Of a stretch of DNA of 37,221 bases, positions 16,860-25,924 are shown piece by piece. Position 1 is the first letter of the stretch. Every line of letters begins with the position of its first letter. The notes under the pieces were generated by a model. It had not been told where the DNA came from. It did not search any database and was given only the letters and a program-made list of their open reading frames with translations. The translations under genes and the position numbers were made by a program. The DNA lies in contig JACPMJ010000001.1 of NCBI GenBank assembly GCA_016186045.1, positions 1-37,221 of the forward strand, in the 5' to 3' direction. Origin of the DNA: Candidatus Uhrbacteria bacterium. Lineage in GTDB: Bacteria > Patescibacteriota > Patescibacteriia > JACQRZ01.

Positions 16860-17471
16860 ATGAAAAAAACTCTTAAAAAACACATTATCCCCACTATCTT
16901 AGCCTATTCGAAGGATGAATTTCTTGATAAATATAATAAAATTAGACAGTCAGGGTATGCGTATCTCCAAATTGACACAGTAGACTCTGCGTTTACCGGA
17001 TTTCCTGCCACATGGGCAACACCAAAAAGAGTGGAAAATCTTCACCTCCATATCCCTTTTGAGGTGCATTCCATGGAACGTCATCCTGAAAGACATATCT
17101 TGGCATGGAAGCATGCTGGCGCAACACGCATGTATATTCATGTTGAATCCGTGAAACATCCTTTGGAATTAATAGAAAAAATAAAAAAAGCAGGGCTGGA
17201 AGCAGGCATTGCACTGCATCCGGATACGTCCTCAAAAGCAATCCGATTGCTCTTACCCTCCGTTCATGCTATACTCCTCTTGGGAGTCATTCCCGGCAAA
17301 GGCGGACAGCGGTTTCAGCAAAAGATTCTTAAGAAAATACCTCTGCTCCGTGCTATGGGATGGAATAAACGCATTGCGGTTGATGGCGGCGTTACTGCAA
17401 AAAACGCACAACGCATTCTGGATGCGGGGGCAGATATGCTTGCATCGGGTACGTTCTCCACCTCTTTATAA
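16860..17471 (+). CDS. Ribulose-phosphate 3-epimerase family protein (divergent)
   Basis: IIPTILAYSKDEF, YLQIDTVDSAF, FEVHSM, GVIPGKGGQRF, IAVDGGVTAKNA: Rpe TIM-barrel signature with substitutions. Confidence 0.8.
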   Translation: MKKTLKKHIIPTILAYSKDEFLDKYNKIRQSGYAYLQIDTVDSAFTGFPATWATPKRVENLHLHIPFEVHSMERHPERHILAWKHAGATRMYIHVESVKHPLELIEKIKKAGLEAGIALHPDTSSKAIRLLLPSVHAILLLGVIPGKGGQRFQQKILKKIPLLRAMGWNKRIAVDGGVTAKNAQRILDAGADMLASGTFSTSL

Positions 17472-18197
17472 ATGAATATGGACAAAAAAATTTCAGTTGT
17501 TATCCCGGCGTATAATGAAGAGCAGTATATTGGAGGTGCGCTTGCCGCACTGTGCAAACAAACATTTTCTCGCGATATGTTTGAAATTATTGTGGTTGAT
17601 AATGCGAGTACAGATCATACAAGCGACATTGCACGCACATATGGCGCTGATAAGATCATTTTTGAGCCATGCAAGGGTACAAATCGCGCACGCCAAACCG
17701 GACTTGAATGCAGTGAGGGAGAAATTGTCGCATTTCTTGATGCAGATTGCATTCCGCCGGAACAATGGCTCGAAACAATCTATAAAAAACTCCATGAGAA
17801 AAAGAGTGCATATGTTGCCATTGCCGGTGCCTATATTTTTAACTGGAATGAAAATGAGTCCACTATGGCAATCATGGAAAAATTCTATCAGTGGGTCGTA
17901 ATGCCTACCATCAATGAAGTTATGGGGAAAATTTTCAAACGTGGTGGCGTTATCATCGGAGGTAACTTTGCATCATTTCGCGAAAACTTCCTCAAAATGA
18001 GTGGATTTGACACCTCCTATACGTTTTTTGGAGATGATGCGAGTATTGCACGCAGACTTGGCGAACTGGGGCGTATTCAATTTGACCCGCGACTCACAGT
18101 AATCAGCTCCACTCGCAGATTCAAGCGCGAGGGACTCTTGCGGACAAATATTGAATACGCAAAAAATTATTTCAAAGTGATGTTTTCTCATCAATAG
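17472..18197 (+). CDS. Glycosyltransferase family 2
   Basis: ISVVIPAYNEEQYIGGALAALCKQTF..EIIVVDNASTDHTSDIARTYG..IVAFLDADCIPPEQWL. Confidence 0.9.
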   Translation: MNMDKKISVVIPAYNEEQYIGGALAALCKQTFSRDMFEIIVVDNASTDHTSDIARTYGADKIIFEPCKGTNRARQTGLECSEGEIVAFLDADCIPPEQWLETIYKKLHEKKSAYVAIAGAYIFNWNENESTMAIMEKFYQWVVMPTINEVMGKIFKRGGVIIGGNFASFRENFLKMSGFDTSYTFFGDDASIARRLGELGRIQFDPRLTVISSTRRFKREGLLRTNIEYAKNYFKVMFSHQ

Positions 18198-18223
18198 ATC
18201 TACTACACTAAATCTTCAATACC

Positions 18224-18247
18224 ATCGGCAAGAGCCGATTTTTTTAT
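18224..18247 (+). terminator. Rho-independent terminator
   Basis: atcggc-aaga-gccgat followed by ttttttat, after the GT2 gene. Confidence 0.8.
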
Positions 18248-18294
18248 GATAGAAACATTGCGTTCCCTCATATCTTTTGATAGTATTCTCATAT

Positions 18295-18378
18295 GCCTGG
18301 GTGGTGAAATGGTATACACACGACACTTAAAATGTCGCGCCGAAAGGCATGCGGGTTCGATTCCCGCCCCAGGCACCA
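18295..18378 (+). tRNA. tRNA-Leu (anticodon TAA), CCA encoded
   Basis: gcctgggtggtgaaatggtatacacacgacacttaaaatgtcgcgccgaaaggcatgcgggttcgattcccgccccaggcacca; long variable arm. Confidence 0.92.
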
Positions 18379-18445
18379 AAATCTGACTTTGAGATTTTTG
18401 CATGCTATACTAAAAAGGATTAAGCTCATAACTATTCATACGTAT

Positions 18446-19036
18446 ATGGACATGAATACAAAAAAGATTATCATATTCTCCGTGATAACGCTTATTGTTG
18501 TTGGCGCAGGAGTAGGGTACTTTCTTTCCAAAAAAGGCGAACAGCAGGCATCTGCACCAGTAGAACAAATAGAACAGACACGGAAAGCAGACCAGATCGG
18601 ACAAACGGAACAACGGCCACAAACAGATCAAGGTTCTTCTGTCCAGGCGCCGCCCGTTCCAGTCGCAGATGGCCAGCTTTCTGCAGGCGCAGAATCTTCA
18701 AAACCTCAGGATCAGATTCAAGAAGTAATAAAAGCATTTGTCACCTACGTCGTCGTACATACCGACTCCGGCTATGTGCCGCCTACCTTGAGTATAAAAA
18801 AGGGTGATAATGTAACATTCAAAAATATAAGCAAAAAAGGCATGTGGACCGCGTCGGCACAGCATCCTGCGCACAAGGAATATCCTACTGCCGGCGGATG
18901 CATTGGCAGTACGTTTGATTCATGTAAAAGTATTATGTCAGGGGATGAGTGGTCGTTTACGTTTGATAAGATTGGAACATGGAAATACCATAATCATGTG
19001 AACACCGGCCACGTTGGATCCGTCACTGTAGAATAA
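18446..19036 (+). CDS. Membrane-anchored cupredoxin-like domain protein
   Basis: N-terminal TM IIIFSVITLIVVGAGVGYFL; VPPTLSIKKGDNVTFKNIS..WSFTFDKIGTWKYHNHVNTGHVGSVTVE. Confidence 0.75.
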   Translation: MDMNTKKIIIFSVITLIVVGAGVGYFLSKKGEQQASAPVEQIEQTRKADQIGQTEQRPQTDQGSSVQAPPVPVADGQLSAGAESSKPQDQIQEVIKAFVTYVVVHTDSGYVPPTLSIKKGDNVTFKNISKKGMWTASAQHPAHKEYPTAGGCIGSTFDSCKSIMSGDEWSFTFDKIGTWKYHNHVNTGHVGSVTVE

Positions 19037-19204
19037 CTATCATTTGCATGCGAGAAAGTTTTTGCCGTTTTTGAGTGGTATGTTTTTACAAAGATTCCTT
19101 ATAAGGAGTTTTTGTTTTTTAAATCTTTGCTATAAAAAACATGATGTGTTAAAATATTTTTATCCACATCAAACGTATTCATTTAACATCTAAAAAAATA
19201 CCGT

Positions 19205-19996
19205 ATGCCAGAACTCTCCTCCGAATTCGGAATCGCTTCTCTGGAAGAAACAAAGAAGAAGCTTCCGCATGATATTCAAGCGCTCGTCCCAAGCGATATG
19301 ATGAGCTACTATAATCAGACAAACGATATGCACTGTGCACCGGGCGAAGGAGGGTCGAAATTCACAGATGCAAAAGTAGAAAATATTTTTGATGTATTGC
19401 AAAAAGTACCGAATCTTGGTGAACGAGTAGCACAGCGTACCGATGATCGTGAAGCGCTCAAGGCCGCAGGAGCTCCTGATTCCGCATTTCTTCCGAGTAC
19501 GAAGACTCCAGAGCATCCGGAAGGTCTCCCAGAGGCGCTTTACTACAAAGTAGATGGAATAGAGGGGAGACTTGGAGTCATTCAGCTTAAAGACATTCCG
19601 TTAGATGCGCAGATACTCATTCGAAGAGAAAAAGGGAAAAGTGATCCAAGCGATAGAAAAACGTATACACCCGCTTCATTTACCTATGTCAATGGCACGG
19701 TCTATGATATGCCGCGAACAGATTTTGCTACGGTGATCGTGGGACGAGAAGAGGGAAAAGATTCCGTATGGACTATTCATCCCGGAGCTCCGGTGCGACC
19801 AATCTTGAAAGAAGTTGGCGATTGGTCTGGAAAACTAAAGAGTGCTGAAGAAACTCCAGAAGGAGAAAAACAACTCGTAAAAGTAATGACTCTTGAAGAA
19901 CTCATGAAAGAAGCGGGGTTAGGACTGGAAGATTATATAAAAATCACTCCGGGAAAATTGGATGTTATTCTACAAAAATATCAAGTGATGGAATAA
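19205..19996 (+). CDS. Hypothetical protein
   Basis: 263-aa ORF with normal composition; no family recognised. Confidence 0.6.
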   Translation: MPELSSEFGIASLEETKKKLPHDIQALVPSDMMSYYNQTNDMHCAPGEGGSKFTDAKVENIFDVLQKVPNLGERVAQRTDDREALKAAGAPDSAFLPSTKTPEHPEGLPEALYYKVDGIEGRLGVIQLKDIPLDAQILIRREKGKSDPSDRKTYTPASFTYVNGTVYDMPRTDFATVIVGREEGKDSVWTIHPGAPVRPILKEVGDWSGKLKSAEETPEGEKQLVKVMTLEELMKEAGLGLEDYIKITPGKLDVILQKYQVME

Positions 19997-20043
19997 AACA
20001 TTCATTAAGAAAAACCTATTTTGAGTCTGCAGAGAAACGTTTT

Positions 20044-20275
20044 TTGTCATCCCGAGCGTACGTGTCATCCCGAGTACCCTCGAGGGACGAGGTACGTGTC
20101 ATCCCGAGCGAAGTCGAGGGATCTGCATTCGTGCGATGTATATCTACGCAGATTCCTCCACTCCATCCGCCAGCCGGCGGAGTCGGTCGGAACGACACAA
20201 AGGACGATTTTACTAAGTTTCTCTACAGTCTCATTTTAGAATTGGATTCCAGTCCGCCGGCTGGCGGATGATCGG
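20044..20275. repeat. REP-like 'tgtcatcccgag' cluster
   Basis: tgtcatcccgag at about 20045, 20063 and 20097, with later gtcggaacgacac and ccgccggctggcgg elements. Confidence 0.7.
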
Positions 20276-20356
20276 GGATCCATTTTTTTATGATTTGTAT
20301 TCATCCATTGAAAAAAAATGAAGGTGATGTATGATAGGAGGGTTCATCCCTACTTT

Positions 20357-20527
20357 GGGCAGTTAGCTCAGCTGGTTAGAGCGTTCGGTTTATTCACCTG
20401 CCTAAATCTGCGCGCGTAGCTCAGTTGGTTAGAGCATACGGTTTACATCCGTAGGGTCAGAGGTTCGAATCCTCTCGCGCGCAAATTTAGGCAGGCAAGT
20501 CCGAAAGGTATCCTGTACTGCCCACCA
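20357..20527 (+). tRNA. Interrupted tRNA-like gene containing a second tRNA
   Basis: 5' part gggcagttagctcagctggttagagcgttcgg; 3' part ccgaaaggtatcctgtactgcccacca. 7-bp acceptor stem GGGCAGT/ACTGCCC, encoded ACCA, D-arm, and 5-bp TTCGG/CCGAA anticodon stem. No normal T-arm. Confidence 0.45.
20410..20483 (+). tRNA. tRNA-Val (anticodon TAC), nested
   Basis: gcgcgcgtagctcagttggttagagcatacggtttacatccgtagggtcagaggttcgaatcctctcgcgcgca; complete cloverleaf. Confidence 0.93.
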
Positions 20528-20528
20528 C

Positions 20529-20601
20529 GGGCCGTTAGCTCATTTGGTAGAGTGCTTGCATGGCATGCAAGAGGCGACCGGTTCGAATCCGGTACGGTCC
20601 A
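20529..20601 (+). tRNA. tRNA-Ala (anticodon GGC)
   Basis: gggccgttagctcatttggtagagtgcttgcatggcatgcaagaggcgaccggttcgaatccggtacggtcca. Confidence 0.93.
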
Positions 20602-20603
20602 AA

Positions 20604-20643
20604 GAAAAAAAACAGCATTGCATGATGGTGTTTTTTTTCTTTT
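20604..20643. terminator. Terminator hairpin between tRNA-Ala and a convergent methyltransferase gene
   Basis: aaaaaaaacagcattgcatgatggtgttttttttcttttta. Confidence 0.6.
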
Positions 20644-21191
20644 TACTCTTTTCGATACACATACAGCATCTCAAAATAATCATTACCTATGTGTGTCTGA
20701 CGCTTTTCTTGCAGTTTCCAGTTTGGAAATACCGTAGTATTTGTTATCACTAACGCCCCATTTTTTAGTTCCCTAAGAAGTTTTTTTTCAAGACGCGGCA
20801 TGAGTGACCATGGAAGATAGCAGTATACTACATCTGCATCCATAACGGATATGGTAAATAAATCCTTTCTCAAAAAAGAAATACGCCCTTTTCTGAAAAA
20901 GGAAAATAATTTTGCATAAAAAATACGCAAGGGACTCATATCAACCGCAATGATACGGGTATCTGGCAATTCTGCATGCACCATAAGCGAAAATTCTCCA
21001 TATCCGCACCCCATGTCATACATATTCTTTTTTGCGTATTCTTTTTGTACTATATCTATTACGATTCGAGCCGCCTTTTTTGAGGTACACAGAGGAGAAA
21101 TACCGGTACAAGCAAGCGCGATCATATATACATAATGCAATGTAACAATGATTCCTAAAAAAACAAAAAAACCAATCAAAACGATTCCCAT
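20643..21191 (-). CDS. SAM-dependent methyltransferase-like membrane-associated protein
   Basis: YDMGCGYGEFSLMVHAELPDTRIIAVDMSPLRIFYAKLF (Rossmann MTase motif I/II); N-terminal TM. Confidence 0.78.
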   Translation of the reverse strand: MGIVLIGFFVFLGIIVTLHYVYMIALACTGISPLCTSKKAARIVIDIVQKEYAKKNMYDMGCGYGEFSLMVHAELPDTRIIAVDMSPLRIFYAKLFSFFRKGRISFLRKDLFTISVMDADVVYCYLPWSLMPRLEKKLLRELKNGALVITNTTVFPNWKLQEKRQTHIGNDYFEMLYVYRKE

Positions 21192-21192
21192 A

Positions 21193-22437
21193 TTATACCG
21201 GATAATATTTGAATATCATATCGATAATTTTCCCAGCAACATTTTGCGGTGTGCCGCTGGATGGAAAATGATGTACCTCAATGCATGGCAGGCTGTTCAA
21301 TTCAAGCACCGCGCAGGACTGTTCTTTCCATGATTTTTGGATGTCTGAACACAAGAAATCCAAGCCAACAACCCGAATATCAAAATATCGAGCGATATCT
21401 TTGAAGAGCGTCATAGTATCCGGATGCACCATATCTGTCACCTCATCAGAATCAGCGCCCAAGCGGATAAACGGATCTTGCTGGAGAAAAATTTTCTTTC
21501 CATATGGAAGCACTGATTGTTTTGTATAGCCCTGTTCTCGCAGAAGTTGCTCTGTCATCGTATTATTAGGAATTTTAAAAAGCGTGTACGTCTCTTCATC
21601 CGGATCTCCCCTATCCGGATCCGCGTTTTTTATGTCTATCAATTTTTGGACCGTATGGATACCATCACCCATGACATTGGCAGGAGTCCGTCGGACACAC
21701 GCGACATAATCAAAATCTATCACAGTAGCCCGGAATACGAAACTGTTTCCCAGAAAAGATTCCACTATGAAGGTTGGCGAATATGCGAGCGTTTCATTAA
21801 TAGCTGATATGAGCTGTTCTTTGTTGAGAATGTTTGTTGTCGTGTGCCTACTATATGATCCATTGCGCGGCTTGACCACGAGCGGATACCCTGTTTGTTC
21901 GCCATAGCGTAGAGCGTCATTTTTTTGAAAAAACCAAAATGCCCTGCTTTGAAGCGTTGGAAAATTTCCTTTCATAAGGCGCTTTTTTGCCCGTGCCTTA
22001 TCGTCAATCTCGCTGAAGTCCCGAGTATTCGCAAAATCCGCTACTGGCAATCCTTCAAAACTGAATTCCTTTCCCTGTATCCTCATGCGAAAATAATTCA
22101 TAAACCCGAACGGACTTTGGAAAGCCTGAAATATTATGCCTCTTTTTTCCCCTTCTTGTATTAAACAATATGTTCGAATGGGAATATTTTGCTTGGTGAA
22201 TTCAGATGTAAGGTGAAGGATGCCAAAAAAAAGAAATATGTACTCCAGGATCCTGTTCGCGATTTGTTCCAGTGATCGCGGAAACATGTGCATGGACATT
22301 TTCCCCAAGAATAGCTGCATGAATTCCTGGATCCATGTACGCAAATGATTCCGTGAGCTCATGCCGCATGACTCGCAGAAATATGCAGATGAAAAAAAAG
22401 TTTTTTTGTCATTGTTTTTCATAGATTCACTATACAT
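21193..22437 (-). CDS. ATP-grasp ligase, cyanophycin-synthetase/glutathione-synthase-like
   Basis: YPLVVKPRNGSYSRHTTTNI, RRTPANVMGDGIHTVQKLIDIKNADPDRGD, VVGLDFLCSD..AVLELNSLPCIEVHHFP. Confidence 0.8.
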   Translation of the reverse strand: MYSESMKNNDKKTFFSSAYFCESCGMSSRNHLRTWIQEFMQLFLGKMSMHMFPRSLEQIANRILEYIFLFFGILHLTSEFTKQNIPIRTYCLIQEGEKRGIIFQAFQSPFGFMNYFRMRIQGKEFSFEGLPVADFANTRDFSEIDDKARAKKRLMKGNFPTLQSRAFWFFQKNDALRYGEQTGYPLVVKPRNGSYSRHTTTNILNKEQLISAINETLAYSPTFIVESFLGNSFVFRATVIDFDYVACVRRTPANVMGDGIHTVQKLIDIKNADPDRGDPDEETYTLFKIPNNTMTEQLLREQGYTKQSVLPYGKKIFLQQDPFIRLGADSDEVTDMVHPDTMTLFKDIARYFDIRVVGLDFLCSDIQKSWKEQSCAVLELNSLPCIEVHHFPSSGTPQNVAGKIIDMIFKYYPV

Positions 22438-22555
22438 CCTTCTTGAGACATCTCAAAACGGATCTTGTTTTTCAATTATCCATTCTCTTGACATACTCAT
22501 AAGAATATACTTACATGTAACCTAGAGAGTTCATTGACTGAGAAGGAGAAAAAAG

Positions 22556-23332
22556 ATGGATGATACATCAGAAATGAGCGCTATTATTCACAGCCTCGAC
22601 GCCGATCCGCTTACCATGCTCAAAGAGTGCGGTGGATACTACGAATGCCCCAAAGGGGAAGACGGAAAACGGCTTGGCCCGCTGGTAGGATACGCAGGAA
22701 CATATGAGATGCCGGATAGCACACGTAAGCAATGGGTAGGAGATGCGTATGCAAATTTTGCAAAAGCGGAAGAATTTCCGCGGATTCTCGCCACTCTTGC
22801 GTATCGTCTGGAAGACGCCTTGCGGCCATTCCTTGGCTCTGATGCCATTTTTTGCGGCGCTCCCATCGGCGGCTACTGCCTTTCTCAAGCGCTTGGTTTT
22901 ACGTATGACCGCCGCGTCATCAAGGCGGAAAAAAAAGTAACGGCGCTCGCGACGGCAAGCACGAGAGAAAAGTCCGAGCTCATCTTCGCTCGACATGAAA
23001 TTACGTCAGGAGAGAATGTCATTATCGTAGAAGATGTCTGTAATAATTTCTCAACTACGACACAGCTCGTATCTCTTGTAGAGAAGTCTGGCGGGACTGT
23101 GACAGCGATCGTCTGCCTTCTCAACCGTTCCTTAGACATGGGTATCGCCTACCGTTCCCAAAATGGCATCGAGATCCCAATCATCAGTCTTGTACGGCTT
23201 ATCATTCCGGAATATCGGCAAGATGATCCGGAAGTAGCGGAAGATATTGCGCATGGCAATGTCATCTGGAAGCCAAAAAACGAGTGGCCGCGCCTCATGA
23301 AGGCGATGGAGCGAGATACGTTCAGGCCATAA
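22556..23332 (+). CDS. Orotate-phosphoribosyltransferase-like PRTase
   Basis: AIFCGAPIGGYCLSQALGF..NVIIVEDVCNNFSTTTQLVSLVEKSGGTVTAIVCLLNRS; SD agaaggag before ATG. Confidence 0.75.
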   Translation: MDDTSEMSAIIHSLDADPLTMLKECGGYYECPKGEDGKRLGPLVGYAGTYEMPDSTRKQWVGDAYANFAKAEEFPRILATLAYRLEDALRPFLGSDAIFCGAPIGGYCLSQALGFTYDRRVIKAEKKVTALATASTREKSELIFARHEITSGENVIIVEDVCNNFSTTTQLVSLVEKSGGTVTAIVCLLNRSLDMGIAYRSQNGIEIPIISLVRLIIPEYRQDDPEVAEDIAHGNVIWKPKNEWPRLMKAMERDTFRP

Positions 23333-23337
23333 TAACA

Positions 23338-23371
23338 CAAGCGGCACATCGCAATGAGCCGCTTTTTATTT
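23338..23371. terminator. Terminator between convergent PRTase and ugd
   Basis: agcggcacatcgcaatgagccgctttttattt. Confidence 0.65.
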
Positions 23372-23382
23372 AGAATATGCCA

Positions 23383-24687
23383 TTATCGCCCAATCCCTTC
23401 ATAGATAAACCCCGCATGCTCAACATCCCTTCGTTCAAAAATATTCCGTCCGTCAATGATCACGCCTCCTTTCATAAGCTGTTTCACTTTGGAAAGATCA
23501 AAATTTCTAAATTCATCCCATTCTGTCAAAATAATCAGTGCGTCCGCATCTCCCAGCGCCGCATACGCTGATCCTGCAAAATGCACTTGTGCGGCATGAG
23601 AAAACGTTGCGTAAAACGATTCATTTGCGGCGGGGTCATATACGGACACACGCGCGCCAAGAGAGAGAAGTTCAAAAATAATGCGATGCGCCGGCGCATC
23701 GCGCACATCATCGGTCATTGGCTTATACGCAAGGCCGCATACGGCAATGCGTTTTCCTTTCATGTCTGGCAGATGTTTTTGGAGTTTTTTTAAAATAATC
23801 TGATATCGCAGAGTATTCACCTGACTCAATGCCTTGATGATTTTGAATTCATACCCGTGTTCTTCTGCGCTCATGGCAAGCGCGCTTACGTCTTTTCCAA
23901 AACAGCTGCCGCCATATCCGATGCCAGCGCGCAAAAAATATTTTCCGATGCGTCTGTCAAATCCCATGCCGCGCGCGATTTCCTTCACATCAGCTCCGCA
24001 TACCTCGCAAAAATCAGCAATCTCATTCATAAAAGAGATTTTTAATGCCAAAAACGCATTTGCGGAATATTTAATCAGTTCGGCGCTGGGAATAGTGGTC
24101 ACCACAAGCGGATGGTCATCGCCGATAATGGGCGCATATGCGGCGCGGAGCATCTGTTCAGCGCGCGCGTCTTCTACGCCAATGACGATCCGATCCGGAT
24201 GCAGGAAATCCTGCACCGCATTGCCTTCGCTTAAAAATTCCGGATTTGACGCGACAGAGAAATCAGTGTCTCCGATCACTTCTCGTATCGCTTCTTTCAT
24301 TTTTTGAACAGTTCCTACCGGCGCTGTTGATTTATTGACAAAAACCGCACCAGGTTTCATATACTGTGCGCAATTCTTGACTGCCGCAAGTAGGCGAGAC
24401 AGGTCTGCTTTTCCATATTCTCCTGCCGGCGTATCCACGCTGAAAAAAATAATGTCAGCCCGCTGAACCGCGCGAGCCGGATCCGTAGTAAATATAAGAT
24501 TGCCGCTAGCCAATCCTTTTTTGAGCAGCTCTTCAAGTCCGGATTCATAAATAATACATTCTCCGGCTGACAAGCGTTCAATTTTTTTTTCCTGAATGTC
24601 AAAACAGGCGACGGTATTGCCAAAATGTGACAAGCAAACTCCTGCGGTCAGGCCCACATAGCCAGTCCCTACTACTGCGATGGTCAT
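23383..24687 (-). CDS. UDP-glucose/GDP-mannose 6-dehydrogenase
   Basis: MTIAVVGTGYVGLTAGVCLSHFGNTVACFD; FLRAGIGYGGSCFGKDVSAL; AVCGLAYKPMTDDVRDAPAHRII. Confidence 0.93.
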   Translation of the reverse strand: MTIAVVGTGYVGLTAGVCLSHFGNTVACFDIQEKKIERLSAGECIIYESGLEELLKKGLASGNLIFTTDPARAVQRADIIFFSVDTPAGEYGKADLSRLLAAVKNCAQYMKPGAVFVNKSTAPVGTVQKMKEAIREVIGDTDFSVASNPEFLSEGNAVQDFLHPDRIVIGVEDARAEQMLRAAYAPIIGDDHPLVVTTIPSAELIKYSANAFLALKISFMNEIADFCEVCGADVKEIARGMGFDRRIGKYFLRAGIGYGGSCFGKDVSALAMSAEEHGYEFKIIKALSQVNTLRYQIILKKLQKHLPDMKGKRIAVCGLAYKPMTDDVRDAPAHRIIFELLSLGARVSVYDPAANESFYATFSHAAQVHFAGSAYAALGDADALIILTEWDEFRNFDLSKVKQLMKGGVIIDGRNIFERRDVEHAGFIYEGIGR

Positions 24688-24705
24688 AAAATAGATGTCA
24701 ATATG

Positions 24706-24728
24706 AAATTCTTAGTTCTCAGTTTATA
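24706..24728. repeat. Short heptad repeat
   Basis: aattcttagttctcagtttat. Confidence 0.4.
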
Positions 24729-24849
24729 TAAAATATCACTATAATCATCCCTTGTCCAGATGCAGAAAGCTCTTTTTTTATATTCAAAAGGACTTGAAGA
24801 ATCTCTGAAATATGATATACTACATTCATTATTTCATGAAGCATTTCCT

Positions 24850-25503
24850 ATGTATATTCAATGGTATGGACACGCATGTTTTCGCCTTCAGGCGAGTAAC
24901 AGGGACACAGCGCTCGTCACAGATCCGTTTGATCCGTCTATCGGTTGGCGTCTTCCGAAACTGCAGGCAGATCTTGTTACTATAAGCGCAGACCAGCAGT
25001 GCCATAATTTTTTGGATGCCATAAAAAAAGACGCGGAGCATCCCCCTTTTATCATTACCGGCCCGGGAGAATATGAAGCAAAAGGAATATATGTGTATGG
25101 CATTCCTTTGATAAAAAAAACAAAAGAAAAAAAAGCTCCGTATACTACCCTCTATTCTTTTAATATTGACGACATTTTTGTAGGACACATGAGTGAGCTG
25201 GATCGGGAGCTCACCGAGCATGAGCTTGACCAGCTGGGACGCATTGACATCCTTTTGCTTCCGGTTGGCGATAAGGAGCGCCTGGACCCAAAAACCGCAG
25301 TGGAGGTCATCAGTCAGATCGAGCCGCGCATTGTCATCCCCATGCAATATAGTCTCCCCGGCCTTAAGCTTGACCAAAATCCCATAGATGCGTTTCTCAA
25401 GGAATATGGCGTGAAAGAGGTGGAAAAAACAGATAAGTTGAAAATAACAAAAAAGGATTTGCCAACAGATGAAACAAAAATTATCGCACTCAACCCTGCA
25501 TAG
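24850..25503 (+). CDS. MBL-fold metal-dependent hydrolase-like protein
   Basis: MYIQWYGHACFRLQASNRDTALVTDPFDPSIGWRLPKLQADLVTIS..FIITGPGEYEAKGIYVYGIPL. Confidence 0.75.
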   Translation: MYIQWYGHACFRLQASNRDTALVTDPFDPSIGWRLPKLQADLVTISADQQCHNFLDAIKKDAEHPPFIITGPGEYEAKGIYVYGIPLIKKTKEKKAPYTTLYSFNIDDIFVGHMSELDRELTEHELDQLGRIDILLLPVGDKERLDPKTAVEVISQIEPRIVIPMQYSLPGLKLDQNPIDAFLKEYGVKEVEKTDKLKITKKDLPTDETKIIALNPA

Positions 25504-25518
25504 GTTTCGGAATTTTTT

Positions 25519-25917
25519 ATGCAAAAAAATCCCAATGATTCCAAGAATATCGCATATAAGAGTATCGTTATTATCGGTTTTATTTTTATTTTGCTTCTTT
25601 GGTTACCGTCATTTGTGGCAAGTTTCAAAAGCATGACCCAAGCAATGAATCAGTCCGCATCCCAGATAACCCGGGAAATGGACAAACAGTCGGGTGTTTT
25701 TTTCAAAGATACTGAAAAGAAAATAAATGAAGGACTGCAAAAACTTGAACAGGAAAAGCAGAAGCAAGACGCACTGCAGGAAAAGGTCACTGATATCCTG
25801 AAAGAGAGTATCCGAGTCGCGCCGCTTCAGACCGCTTCTTCTTCAGAAACAATTATTCAGCAAAACGCCGCATCATCGTCAACCTTGCCGCTTCCTCTAA
25901 TTTCTAATCCTCTCTAA
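25519..25917 (+). CDS. Small single-TM protein
   Basis: 132 aa; TM SIVIIGFIFILLLWLPSFVASF then a coiled-coil-like region; immediately upstream of gyrA. Confidence 0.55.
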   Translation: MQKNPNDSKNIAYKSIVIIGFIFILLLWLPSFVASFKSMTQAMNQSASQITREMDKQSGVFFKDTEKKINEGLQKLEQEKQKQDALQEKVTDILKESIRVAPLQTASSSETIIQQNAASSSTLPLPLISNPL

Positions 25918-25924
25918 CTTCCGT

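Noticed and set aside
20044-20130. Possible CRISPR array from tandem tgtcatcccgag units
   Set aside because: Units are unevenly spaced (18 and 34 bp), palindromic, few, and no cas genes are present. REP-like elements fit better.
20357-20527. Group I intron in a tRNA anticodon loop
   Set aside because: The insert is about 110 nt and nearly all of it is tRNA-Val plus an 11-bp stem. There is no room for a group I catalytic core.
24829-25524. 231-aa minus-strand ORF
   Set aside because: Antisense to the MBL-fold hydrolase, whose conserved motifs are clear. Composition is Cys/Phe-rich as expected for a shadow ORF.
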